Of a stretch of DNA of 64,000 nt, positions 57,373-64,000 are shown piece by piece (position 1 is the first letter of the stretch; each line of letters opens with the position of its first letter). The position numbers were made by a program, and so were the translations under genes. The notes beneath the pieces were generated by a model. The model made no database searches, was not told the DNA's origin, and worked only from the letters and a program-made list of their open reading frames with translations. Origin of the DNA: Phycisphaerales bacterium AB-hyl4 (lineage in GTDB: Bacteria; Planctomycetota; Phycisphaerae; Phycisphaerales; Phycisphaeraceae); assembly GCA_041821185.1 (NCBI GenBank), contig JBGUBD010000010.1, positions 62,001 to 126,000 on the forward strand. The letters run 5' to 3'.

Positions 57373-58299
57373 TTATAGGCGGTGCGTTTCGACGAGTACG
57401 TGGTCGCCCCGGCCCGTGAAGCGGTCGGTGGTGTGTTCCACCAGCCAGCCCTTGATCAACTGTCGGCGTTCTTTCCACGTCAACTGCTGCCGCCACTGAT
57501 GCGAGTCCGGGTCCAGCTTGATGGGGTGCTCCGCCATCCGCTGAGCCATCACCTGCGGGTGCGTGCCTTCGTACCGGCCGAGGAATGCTTTGGGGAATCG
57601 CTGATAGTAGTAGTTTTCCACCACTTCGGTGACTTCATCTTCACCCTTGGCCCAGAAGCGTTGGCGGTTGTCGCGTTTCGCTGCGAGGGCCTTGAGCGTC
57701 TTGACTTCGCAATAGTGAAACTGCCTGGCGGCGGTCTGCACGGCCCGGATCTTGCGGCCGCGCTCCTTAAATTTGGGGTGCACCGTGAAGTTGGCCGCGT
57801 CACCACGCGAGAGCACGAAATGGTGCGGCTTCACAATCCAGCACTTCCGCCGCATCGTCCAGGGCCAGACGTTGAAGATCGTCTGGTAGTCGCCCAGAAA
57901 CTGCCGCTGCCAGAGCATGAGCGCGTCAACATCCTTGCGGTCGGCGTACTGCCGCATCGCGTCACGAAGAATGTCGTAGTCTTCATCATGCACGACTTCA
58001 TCGCACTGCACGTAGACGGCCCACTTGCCCTGGCAGTTGAACAGCGCGACGTTGGTCTGCTGCGCGTAGACGTAGCCGCCCGTGGCGAGGTTCGGGTTCC
58101 ATCGGCTTTCGATGATGCGGATCTTCGGGTCGCCGATGCTGCGGACCAGTTCGAGCGTGCCGTCATCGGGCTCGCCTTCCAGCAGGCCGACGTTGATGAC
58201 AAACTCATCGACGAGCGGCAGCACGGAGCGGATCGCTTCCACGGCCGGGTAGTCGTACTTGACCGCATTGCGAATGAAGGTGAAGCCTGATACTTCCAT
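57373..58299 (-). CDS. GT2-like glycosyltransferase-fold protein
   Basis: This 308-residue protein begins SGFTFIRNAVKYDYPAVEAI, an expected GT-A beta-alpha start. It continues LVDEFVINVGLLEGEPDDGT, then KWAVYVQCDEVVHDEDYDIL, whose QCDE pair sits where GT2 enzymes have the D-x-D metal motif. The C-terminal half (FWAKGEDEVTEVVENYYYQR) is family-specific. Sugar and acceptor are unknown. Minimal upstream signals are visible: no clear Shine-Dalgarno. The gene is followed, on the minus strand, by the DUF1328/DUF2383 pair after 240 bp. Confidence 0.72.
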   Translation of the reverse strand: MEVSGFTFIRNAVKYDYPAVEAIRSVLPLVDEFVINVGLLEGEPDDGTLELVRSIGDPKIRIIESRWNPNLATGGYVYAQQTNVALFNCQGKWAVYVQCDEVVHDEDYDILRDAMRQYADRKDVDALMLWQRQFLGDYQTIFNVWPWTMRRKCWIVKPHHFVLSRGDAANFTVHPKFKERGRKIRAVQTAARQFHYCEVKTLKALAAKRDNRQRFWAKGEDEVTEVVENYYYQRFPKAFLGRYEGTHPQVMAQRMAEHPIKLDPDSHQWRQQLTWKERRQLIKGWLVEHTTDRFTGRGDHVLVETHRL

Positions 58300-58368
58300 G
58301 GGGCAACCTGAAACAAGGGTGATCGCCGCGATGATAGACCGCGATCAAGTCCGCCGCAAAAGATAGGG

Positions 58369-58397
58369 GACGCCCACGGCGTGACGCCGTGGGCGTC
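58369..58397. terminator. GACGCCCACGGCGT hairpin upstream of the GT2-like gene
   Basis: This is a near-perfect palindrome of 29 nt, from GACGCCCACGGCGT through a central base to ACGCCGTGGGCGTC, almost identical to 29197-29225. It lies between the DUF1570 stop and the GT2-like start and probably terminates the DUF1570 gene. Confidence 0.7.
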
Positions 58398-58422
58398 GGG
58401 CGCTGATCGGCGCTGACGATCG

Positions 58423-59634
58423 TTACCGGCCGCCTTGAAACACCACGTCGTAAACGAGGTTGCCGTCGCTGTCCTGGTCCCACACGAGCATGGGCCGCCA
58501 GCGGGCACGCGGGGCGAGGAGGCGCGGCGGCTCGCCCGGCCCGGCGGGGTCGATCATCTCGAAATCTTCCCATCGACCGGGTGCACGCTCATATTGAAAC
58601 ACGTGATCGTCCGCCGCGTCGTAGTGAAACTGGATGGCATGCGAGTGGTAGTGCGTGCGGAAGCCGCGCGACCGCAACTCGTTTCGCAGGCGGTGGAAGG
58701 TGCGCGGCAGTTCGCCGTCGCGTTGCAGCAGGAGGACCATGCCTTCGCCGAGGAATTCCAGGTGCGCCTGCGTGGTGGTGACCGGGTCGGGTTCGAGGTT
58801 CATGGCGAACCGCTGCCAGGCGTCTTCCGCAACGCTGAAGTCGTCCGTGTCGAAGGCACGCTGCATGGCCTGTCGGCTGTGCAGGCCGCGGCCGATCTCG
58901 GCGAGGTAGCGTTCGAACGCGTCGCGAAATCGGCGGTCGGCGTGCACGAGAAAATAGACCAGGCTCCACGACTGAGCGTACAGGTCCGACGCGGCGGCGG
59001 GGTTGGTGCGAAGCGTCGCAGCCCACTGCTGGTTGGAGATGTTCAGCAGCGTGTCCAGGGGCATGGTTCGGCCTTCGTCGATCATCCGCCGAACCTGCTC
59101 GATGCGGGCGCGATCCGCCAGGCCGGTGCGGATCTGGCCATCGACGATGACGATGTTTTCAAAATATTGCGCGATGCCTTCGTTGATCGAGGTGGGCAGC
59201 GTCGCCCCGAGGTAGTTGTGGGCAAACTGGTGGAACGCTTCATGGCGGAGGGTGGCGAAGGCCTGGGCACGGTCGGGCCGATCGACATAGCTCGCCAGAC
59301 CGCCGCGTGCGCCACGGTGGAAGAACATGCCGCCGGAGTTCGTACCGTCGATGCCCATGGTCGCAAGGAAGGCGAGGTAGTCGCGCTGCGTCGCGAGCAG
59401 GTAGAGCGGCTGGTCGACCCGACGGCGGTCGCGCATGTGGGCGAAGCGGCGTTCGAATTCCGCGTAGATCAGGTCCATGTGCTGCGCGTATTCGATGACG
59501 TCTTCGCGCGGCAGGTTGGTGTGGATGGTGTAGTAGCGGCTGTCCCAGGTGTCGAGCGAGGGCTGGGCGACGGCGGGGGTGATGAACGTCAGCACGACTG
59601 CAATGCACAGAAGTGTGAAGCGACGTGCGAACAT
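58423..59634 (-). CDS. DUF1570-family secreted metallopeptidase-like protein
   Basis: A signal peptide (MFARRFTLLCIAVVLTFITP, cleavage after AVA) directs it out of the cytoplasm. The conserved core is FATLRHEAFHQFAHNYLG with an H-E-x-x-H zinc motif (HEAFH), followed by INEGIAQYFE as the third-ligand region and QSWSLVYFLVHADRRFRDAF. Planctomycetes encode many DUF1570 proteins of unknown substrate. The ATG at 59634 starts exactly at the signal peptide; upstream in-frame ATGs at 59676 and 59721 do not. Length is 403 residues. Confidence 0.85.
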   Translation of the reverse strand: MFARRFTLLCIAVVLTFITPAVAQPSLDTWDSRYYTIHTNLPREDVIEYAQHMDLIYAEFERRFAHMRDRRRVDQPLYLLATQRDYLAFLATMGIDGTNSGGMFFHRGARGGLASYVDRPDRAQAFATLRHEAFHQFAHNYLGATLPTSINEGIAQYFENIVIVDGQIRTGLADRARIEQVRRMIDEGRTMPLDTLLNISNQQWAATLRTNPAAASDLYAQSWSLVYFLVHADRRFRDAFERYLAEIGRGLHSRQAMQRAFDTDDFSVAEDAWQRFAMNLEPDPVTTTQAHLEFLGEGMVLLLQRDGELPRTFHRLRNELRSRGFRTHYHSHAIQFHYDAADDHVFQYERAPGRWEDFEMIDPAGPGEPPRLLAPRARWRPMLVWDQDSDGNLVYDVVFQGGR

Positions 59635-59730
59635 GAGGCGATCCCCGTGACGGACTGGAACGAACGTTGGGCTCATATCACCACGGTTTTCGCGGCGCTG
59701 CGGTGCGTTTTGCGTGGCCAATGCAAGCGA

Positions 59731-59753
59731 GGTGCGAGCACCGCGGCTAAATG
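59731..59753. repeat. GGCTAAATG-family hairpin
   Basis: GGTGC-GA-GCACC followed by GCGGCTAAATG lies between accD and the DUF1570 gene. It overlaps no coding sequence and is the shortest family copy in the window. Confidence 0.65.
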
Positions 59754-59754
59754 A

Positions 59755-60651
59755 TCACTTGCCCGCATAGTCGATCACACGGCTGATTTCGCTGCGCAGG
59801 TCCTTGCGGTGGACGACGCGGTCGATGAAGCCTTTTTCGAGCAGGTGTTCACTGCGTTGGAAGCCTTCGGGCAGCTCCTGCTTGACCGTGTTGGCGATGA
59901 CGCGTGCGCCGGCGAAGCCGATGTAGGCCCGCGGCTCGGCGAGGATGATGTCGCCGAGCATGGCGAAGCTGGCGGTCACGCCGCCGGTGGTCGGGTCGGT
60001 GAGGACTGAGATGTAGAGGCCGCCCACGTCGTCCAGCCGAGCGAGCGCTGCGGAGACCTTGGCCATCTGCGCCAGCGACAGCGTCGACTCCTGCATGCGT
60101 GCGCCGCCCGAGGCGTTGATGATGATCAGCGGCCGATCGTTTTCCAAGGCGAGTTCAACGCTGCGGGCGAGCTTCTCGCCGACGACCGACCCCATCGACG
60201 CCATCATGAACCGCGAGTCCATCACGGCGAGCACAATGCCTCGGCCTTTGACGAACGCCTTGCCGCACAGCAGCGCGTCGGGGTTGCCGGTCTTGGCCTG
60301 CTCCTTGACGAGCCGATCTTTGTAGGGAATGCGATCGACGAAGCCCAGCGCATCGCGTGGGGCGAGGTCGGTCCACATCGGCTCAAAGCTGCCGGGGTCG
60401 ACCAGCTGGGCGATTCGCTCGTCCGCGCCGATGCGATAGTGATGCTCGCAGTCGGGGCAGACGTGGCGGTTCTGCTCGACCTGCTTGCGGTAGAGCATCG
60501 TGCCACAGTTGGGACAGCGCATCCACAGGCCTTCGGGCACGTCGGCCCGGCGGTCGGGGTCGACGACGTCCTGCCAGGTGCGCGGCTTGGGCGGGGCCTG
60601 GCTGGCGGCCTTGGCGTCGCGGATGTCGGTGCTCGTGGTATCGTTGGCCAT
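59755..60651 (-). CDS. accD: Acetyl-CoA carboxylase carboxyltransferase subunit beta
   Basis: AccD with AccA transfers the carboxyl group from biotin to acetyl-CoA, giving malonyl-CoA for fatty-acid synthesis. A Zn ribbon is visible (CPNCGTMLYRKQ and CPDCEHHYRIG), then the carboxyltransferase core DALLCGKAFVKGRGIVLAVM, GSVVGEKLARSVELAL and IINASGGARMQESTLSLAQM, ending with LTDPTTGGVTASFAMLGD. The ATG at 60651 gives 298 residues, the usual size; the frame opens to 61605 through unrelated sequence opposite the antiporter gene. TATACT lies 22 nt before the ATG. accA is not in the window. Confidence 0.96.
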   Translation of the reverse strand: MANDTTSTDIRDAKAASQAPPKPRTWQDVVDPDRRADVPEGLWMRCPNCGTMLYRKQVEQNRHVCPDCEHHYRIGADERIAQLVDPGSFEPMWTDLAPRDALGFVDRIPYKDRLVKEQAKTGNPDALLCGKAFVKGRGIVLAVMDSRFMMASMGSVVGEKLARSVELALENDRPLIIINASGGARMQESTLSLAQMAKVSAALARLDDVGGLYISVLTDPTTGGVTASFAMLGDIILAEPRAYIGFAGARVIANTVKQELPEGFQRSEHLLEKGFIDRVVHRKDLRSEISRVIDYAGK

Positions 60652-60748
60652 GGATATACAGTAAAGGCGGAGCAGTATAGCGGCGGCACGCGGGCCAGCC
60701 GATTTGCGGGCTCGGTAATTTCCGCGATTATACAGGCTTGTGAGCAGA

Positions 60749-60781
60749 ATTGAAGATTGGCGGTTGAAGATTGGTGGTTGG
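60749..60781. repeat. GAAGATTGG direct repeat
   Basis: Two GGTTGAAGATTGGNGGTTG words in tandem lie between divergent accD and the second antiporter gene. They are not related to the other repeat words in the window. Confidence 0.5.
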
Positions 60782-60855
60782 ACAGCGCCCCTGCGGGGCG
60801 GCCGCTGAACGCTGGTTTTTGATTCGTCTTGCCGGATCTTTGGGCCGTAGTCCTT

Positions 60856-62451
60856 ATGACAGCAGTGCTTTACATTCTGGTGGCGGCGGCGGCGGGGCTT
60901 GCGCTGGCCAAGTGGCTGCGGCTGCCGAGCGTGCCGATGCTCGTGCTGGCGGGGCTGACGCTGCGAATGACCGGTCTCGTGCCGGACGAGGCGCTGCTTC
61001 GCGACGCGATGCTGCTGGGGTTGGCGTTCCTGGTCTTCGTGGCGGGCACGGAGCTGAACCCCGACCGGCTGGGCGACCAACGGCGGGCGGCGCTGGTCGT
61101 GGGGCTGGCACAGTTCATCGTGCTGGCAGTGGTCGGCATCGCGGTGGCACGGATGCTCGGGTTCGCGTGGGAGACCGCGGCGTATATCGGCCTGGCGCTC
61201 ACCGCCAGCTCGACGCTGGTGGTGGTAACCCTGCTCAGGCAGCGGCAGCAGTTTTTCGAGCCATTCGGCAGGCTGGTGCTCGGCGTGCTGCTGCTGCAGG
61301 ACATCCTTGTGATCGTCGCAATCGCGGCGCTCAGCGGCGTCGATGGCGGCCCGGAAGTCGTGGGCCTGCGATTGGGCGGCATGGCGGCGCTGCTGCTGCT
61401 GGCGTGGGTGTGTGTGCGATGGGTGACACCCTGGCTGATGCTGAAGCTCAACCTCGACGAAGAAAGCCTGCTGCTGGTGCTGCTGGCGATGCTGTTCACG
61501 TTCGTGGGGCTGTCGCAGTGGATGGGGCTGCCGATGGTGACCGGGGCGTTTCTCGCCGGCGTGTCGCTGTCGGGGTTTCCGAGCAACGGCATCGTTCGCG
61601 GACAAGTCAATTCACTGGCGGACTTTTTCCTCGCGGTGTTTTTCGTGGCGCTGGGCGGAGCGCTGATGTGGCTGGGGCCGGCGGAACTGGTGCTGGCGAT
61701 GGCGCTGGTGGTGCTGGTGCTGGTGGTGACGCCGCCGCTGGTGGCGTGGGTCGGTCGGCGGGTGGGGCTGAGCAGCCGAGTGTCGATCGAGAGCGGGCTG
61801 CTGCTGGCGCAGTGCAGCGAGTTTTCACTGGTAGTCGTACTGCTCGGTGTTGAGCAGGGACATGTATCCGAGGATGTGTTCGCGATCGTCGCGCTGGTGA
61901 CGGTGGTGACGATGATCCTCACGCCCTTCGTGGCGACGGACGCGAACACGTGGCGGGTGATGCGCCTTCGTCTGCCGCATGGCTGGGTCGGTGGCGAGCG
62001 GCGCGAGACTCGGCCGAGCGATCACGTGCTGATGCTCGGCTGCGGCACGAACGGACAAAAGCTGGCCGACGCATTGGTACAACGCGGCCACCGGGTCGTG
62101 GTGGTTGATGACGACCCGGGCATGATCGCCCGGCTAAGGCAGCGCGGCGTCGAGGCGGTGCGCGGCGACGGAGCCGACTACATCATTCTCCGCGACGTCG
62201 GCGCCCGCGCCGCGAAGGTGGTTGTCTCCACCATGCGCCGCACATCCGACAATGAACGCATGCTGCGATTCCTCTGGGACGCGAACGTGCCGGTCGTGTT
62301 GCGCACGTTCGGCCCGGACGCGGCGGAACGGTTCGCGGTTTATGGCGCGATTCCGATCATCGAATCGGAGCTTGGCGCTGACGCGACGCTGGCGTGGTTT
62401 GAGGAAACCTTTCTGCAAACATCCCCCGCGACCGCAGACGCGCAAGCGTAA
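60856..62451 (+). CDS. Cation:proton antiporter 2 family protein with TrkA-N domain
   Basis: This 531-residue protein has an N-terminal exchanger domain (LRLPSVPMLVLAGLTLRMTG, LLGLAFLVFVAGTELNPDRL, ALTASSTLVVVTLLRQRQQF, VLLLQDILVIV). It also has a C-terminal RCK domain with an intact dinucleotide motif, VLMLGCGTNGQKLADALVQ. It probably exports K+ or Na+. The ATG at 60856 is used; a TTG start at 60829 is open but lacks a site. It is the second CPA2 antiporter in the window (27473-29146) and differs in having the full G-x-G-x-x-G. The gene is monocistronic. Confidence 0.9.
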   Translation: MTAVLYILVAAAAGLALAKWLRLPSVPMLVLAGLTLRMTGLVPDEALLRDAMLLGLAFLVFVAGTELNPDRLGDQRRAALVVGLAQFIVLAVVGIAVARMLGFAWETAAYIGLALTASSTLVVVTLLRQRQQFFEPFGRLVLGVLLLQDILVIVAIAALSGVDGGPEVVGLRLGGMAALLLLAWVCVRWVTPWLMLKLNLDEESLLLVLLAMLFTFVGLSQWMGLPMVTGAFLAGVSLSGFPSNGIVRGQVNSLADFFLAVFFVALGGALMWLGPAELVLAMALVVLVLVVTPPLVAWVGRRVGLSSRVSIESGLLLAQCSEFSLVVVLLGVEQGHVSEDVFAIVALVTVVTMILTPFVATDANTWRVMRLRLPHGWVGGERRETRPSDHVLMLGCGTNGQKLADALVQRGHRVVVVDDDPGMIARLRQRGVEAVRGDGADYIILRDVGARAAKVVVSTMRRTSDNERMLRFLWDANVPVVLRTFGPDAAERFAVYGAIPIIESELGADATLAWFEETFLQTSPATADAQA

Positions 62452-62494
62452 CGAGTTGGCATCAGGGCGTTGACATCAAAGGCGCGATCACAAA

Positions 62495-63358
62495 TCAGAT
62501 ATCAATTTCGTCGTTGTCGCACATGGTTCGCATCATGGATCGAAGTTGCTGCCGTGAGTGAACGCCAAGCTTGCGATAAATGCTCTTCACATGAACGTGT
62601 ACCGTATGCGGCGATCGGCCGAAGTGGTTGGCGATCTCACGCTCCGTGCTCTCGCGACGCAGCATTTCAAGCACGTCACGCTCCGTGGGGCTGAGTCGGT
62701 TGAGCATCGCCACGGCCGTCAGCCGAGGCGGACGCTGAGCGTGTAACCCGCGCCGCATCACATCGCGCAGCATCGGCCGACGAGCCGCGACCGCATCACG
62801 ATGCGCCGCGTCGAACGCCGGGCGCTCGAGATGCCGCAGCAACAGCAACACCGCCTGGCAAGCGCCTTCAATCGGTAGCGTGATAGCGAACGCATCCGTC
62901 AGTCGACAACTCGGCCGCAGCGTCGGCTCAATGCCAATGCTCGCCGCCGTGTTGTCTGGATCACGTCCATCCACGAACAACTCTTCCAGCGTGATTGGCC
63001 GATCCACAATGCCCACGGCCGACAAGCGATCAAACAGCGAGCCTTTCGCAACGGGCCAACTCTGTAAGGGCACGCGCTGCGCCGGCGAGAGGTCCAGCCC
63101 CGGCGTGCCAACATAAGCGCACGCCCGCCAGCCCGGCGGGTTGTAAACGCGAGCGGCGACAACGTCCGCCTCGGCAAGCATGGCAGAGCACTCCGCCGAC
63201 TGCACCAGTGCCCCGTGAAGTGGACTGACCAGACACCGCTCGACCCAATACCACGGCATCGCGTCCACCGCGTCGCCCCCGGGCAACATGCGGTCGGCAA
63301 AACCATCGACCGATTGAAAACTCGTCTCCTGGTCCGTGAATGTGAGTGGGCCCGTCAT
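62495..63358 (-). CDS. LuxR-family transcriptional regulator
   Basis: The C-terminal LuxR HTH is canonical: LSPTERDVLEMLRRESTERE, then IANHFGRSPHTVHVHVKSIY and RKLGVHSRQQL. The N-terminal 220 residues resemble a small-molecule or GAF-like sensor (DAFAITLPIEGACQAVLLLL) but no family is certain. GGAGG lies 8 nt before the ATG at 63358; the ATG at 63391 has no such site. The gene diverges from a sulfotransferase-like gene across 322 bp, a possible target. Confidence 0.83.
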   Translation of the reverse strand: MTGPLTFTDQETSFQSVDGFADRMLPGGDAVDAMPWYWVERCLVSPLHGALVQSAECSAMLAEADVVAARVYNPPGWRACAYVGTPGLDLSPAQRVPLQSWPVAKGSLFDRLSAVGIVDRPITLEELFVDGRDPDNTAASIGIEPTLRPSCRLTDAFAITLPIEGACQAVLLLLRHLERPAFDAAHRDAVAARRPMLRDVMRRGLHAQRPPRLTAVAMLNRLSPTERDVLEMLRRESTEREIANHFGRSPHTVHVHVKSIYRKLGVHSRQQLRSMMRTMCDNDEIDI

Positions 63359-63680
63359 AACAACACCTCCCCAGTGTGGTGCAACAACCATTGCACTTTG
63401 GCTCGATCGCGGTATTCAGAACTGACCTGCACCGCAATCGAACAAACATGAGTCGCGCATCAAAAGCGCCTACGCTTCATCCTCTGCGACTACGATGAAA
63501 AAAGCGATCCTTTTGAACATGACTGTGCCATGGTGGTGGCACGGTCACGGCATGCAGTAAATACCCCTACCTTCTCCAGTAAACGTGCAGCCCGGCGCAG
63601 ACACGGCGAACAGGGCCGCCTATGCTCGCCAAGTTAGCGCATGCGACCGGGACACAACGCGACGTGCGAAGGTTCAAATC
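63359..63680. other. 322-bp divergent region between LuxR and sulfotransferase-like genes
   Basis: No gene is supported. It contains a 6-bp inverted repeat GTGCCA/TGGCAC (63525-63542, loop TGGTGG), which could be a LuxR operator, and an AT-rich stretch with AAAAAAGCG at 63499. Both promoters must lie here. Confidence 0.4.
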
Positions 63681-64000
63681 ATGATCGAGTTCCAACGCCC
63701 GCTGGCCCGCGAACTGCCACGCCGGGCGAAAGACCTCAGCCAGCGCGCCCTGCTGCTGCCAGGCAACGTACGCTGCCAGCGATTGGCAAGCCGATATCGC
63801 ATCGCTAATGATGACCGCCGTGTCTACTTTCATCACATCCGCAAAACCGCAGGTACAAGCCTCTGCTGGGCGATGCTCTCGATCACCGGCCGAAACGGCG
63901 CGCAGATCTACGACCGCCTCGCCCGAAGCTTTCTGCCAAGGCTCGTGCTCGACGACAAAATTTTCGTCGGCTGGCAGTGGCGGCTCATCCAGCAAGGCCA
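63681..64000 (+). CDS. Sulfotransferase-like protein (C-terminus outside window)
   Basis: The visible 106 residues contain VYFHHIRKTAGTSLCWAMLS, matching the 5'-PAPS-binding loop of the sulfotransferase family (usually FFHIPKTGGTS). The N-terminal stretch before it is basic and Leu-rich. The rest of the fold lies beyond the window. The ATG at 63681 follows GAAGG by 8 nt. Substrate, whether polysaccharide or lipid, is unknown. It diverges from a LuxR-type regulator. Confidence 0.65.
   Translation, partial: MIEFQRPLARELPRRAKDLSQRALLLPGNVRCQRLASRYRIANDDRRVYFHHIRKTAGTSLCWAMLSITGRNGAQIYDRLARSFLPRLVLDDKIFVGWQWRLIQQG

Noticed and set aside
60652..61605. N-terminal extension of accD to 61605
   Set aside because: It lies opposite the antiporter gene, has a His/Gln/Arg-rich translation and no AccD similarity. 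The ATG at 60651 gives the normal length.

Overview
The window is a GC-rich chromosomal segment that most resembles a planctomycete, probably class Phycisphaerae. Supporting signs are a PEP-CTERM exosortase substrate, a DUF1570 metallopeptidase-like protein, a planctomycete-type UDP-sugar pyrophosphorylase, many small intergenic hairpin repeats, and mostly single or short transcription units. There are no rRNA genes, complete tRNAs or CRISPR arrays. Only one region looks phage-derived. The assignment is an inference from gene content, not a phylogenetic result.

Layout. 1-4105: a peptide/oligopeptide ABC importer on the minus strand (OppC, a membrane-anchored solute-binding protein, and OppB cut by the window edge). 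4206-9876: type-4 uracil-DNA glycosylase, PEP-CTERM protein, carA, an unknown basic protein, an AEC carrier and ruvX. 10019-16745: a TVP38/VTT membrane protein, an Rrf2 regulator, a GT-C glycosyltransferase, an acidic tail-anchored repeat protein, rsmE and a methyltransferase. 16866-25624: ferritin-like protein, mannose-1-phosphate guanylyltransferase, a chlorite-dismutase-fold protein, UDP-sugar pyrophosphorylase with thpR, an MFS carrier, a GT4 glycosyltransferase with a PIG-L deacetylase, and truA. 25787-34695: DUF6868, VOC, FAH, a Kef-type antiporter, M3 peptidase, an enolase-superfamily enzyme, a receiver-only response regulator, queD and a flavin reductase. 34798-44344: an AsmA-like protein, pdhA and pdhB separated by two tiny membrane-protein genes, a divergent pair including a PduO-type cobalamin adenosyltransferase, PPi-dependent phosphofructokinase and a glycogen debranching enzyme.

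44386-50070 is the most unusual region. Six closely spaced minus-strand genes encode an HTH protein, an ABC-type ATPase, a GNAT, a ParB-like protein, a small terminase-like protein and a terminase large-subunit-like ATPase/nuclease. They are divergent from an XRE-S24 (LexA/CI-like) repressor, and the shared intergenic region has operator-like palindromes. No capsid, portal, tail or integrase gene accompanies them. ABC ATPase plus GNAT matches the architecture of COG2401, a family of unknown function, here split into two genes. This may be a domesticated phage-derived DNA-processing or DNA-modification module.

50346-64000: pdxH, a class II photolyase, a glycosidase/glycolipid glycosyltransferase pair, DUF2383 and DUF1328 stress-type small proteins, a GT2-like protein, a DUF1570 protein, accD, a second CPA2 antiporter, a LuxR regulator and the start of a sulfotransferase-like gene.

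Window-wide patterns. (i) At least 13 genes lack a Shine-Dalgarno and instead have a TAnnnT (often TAAACT or TATACT) hexamer 6-9 nt before the start codon, suggesting widespread leaderless transcription. (ii) Several families of intergenic hairpins recur. (iii) A TTTC-rich short repeat found between genes also occurs in frame inside two protein-coding genes.
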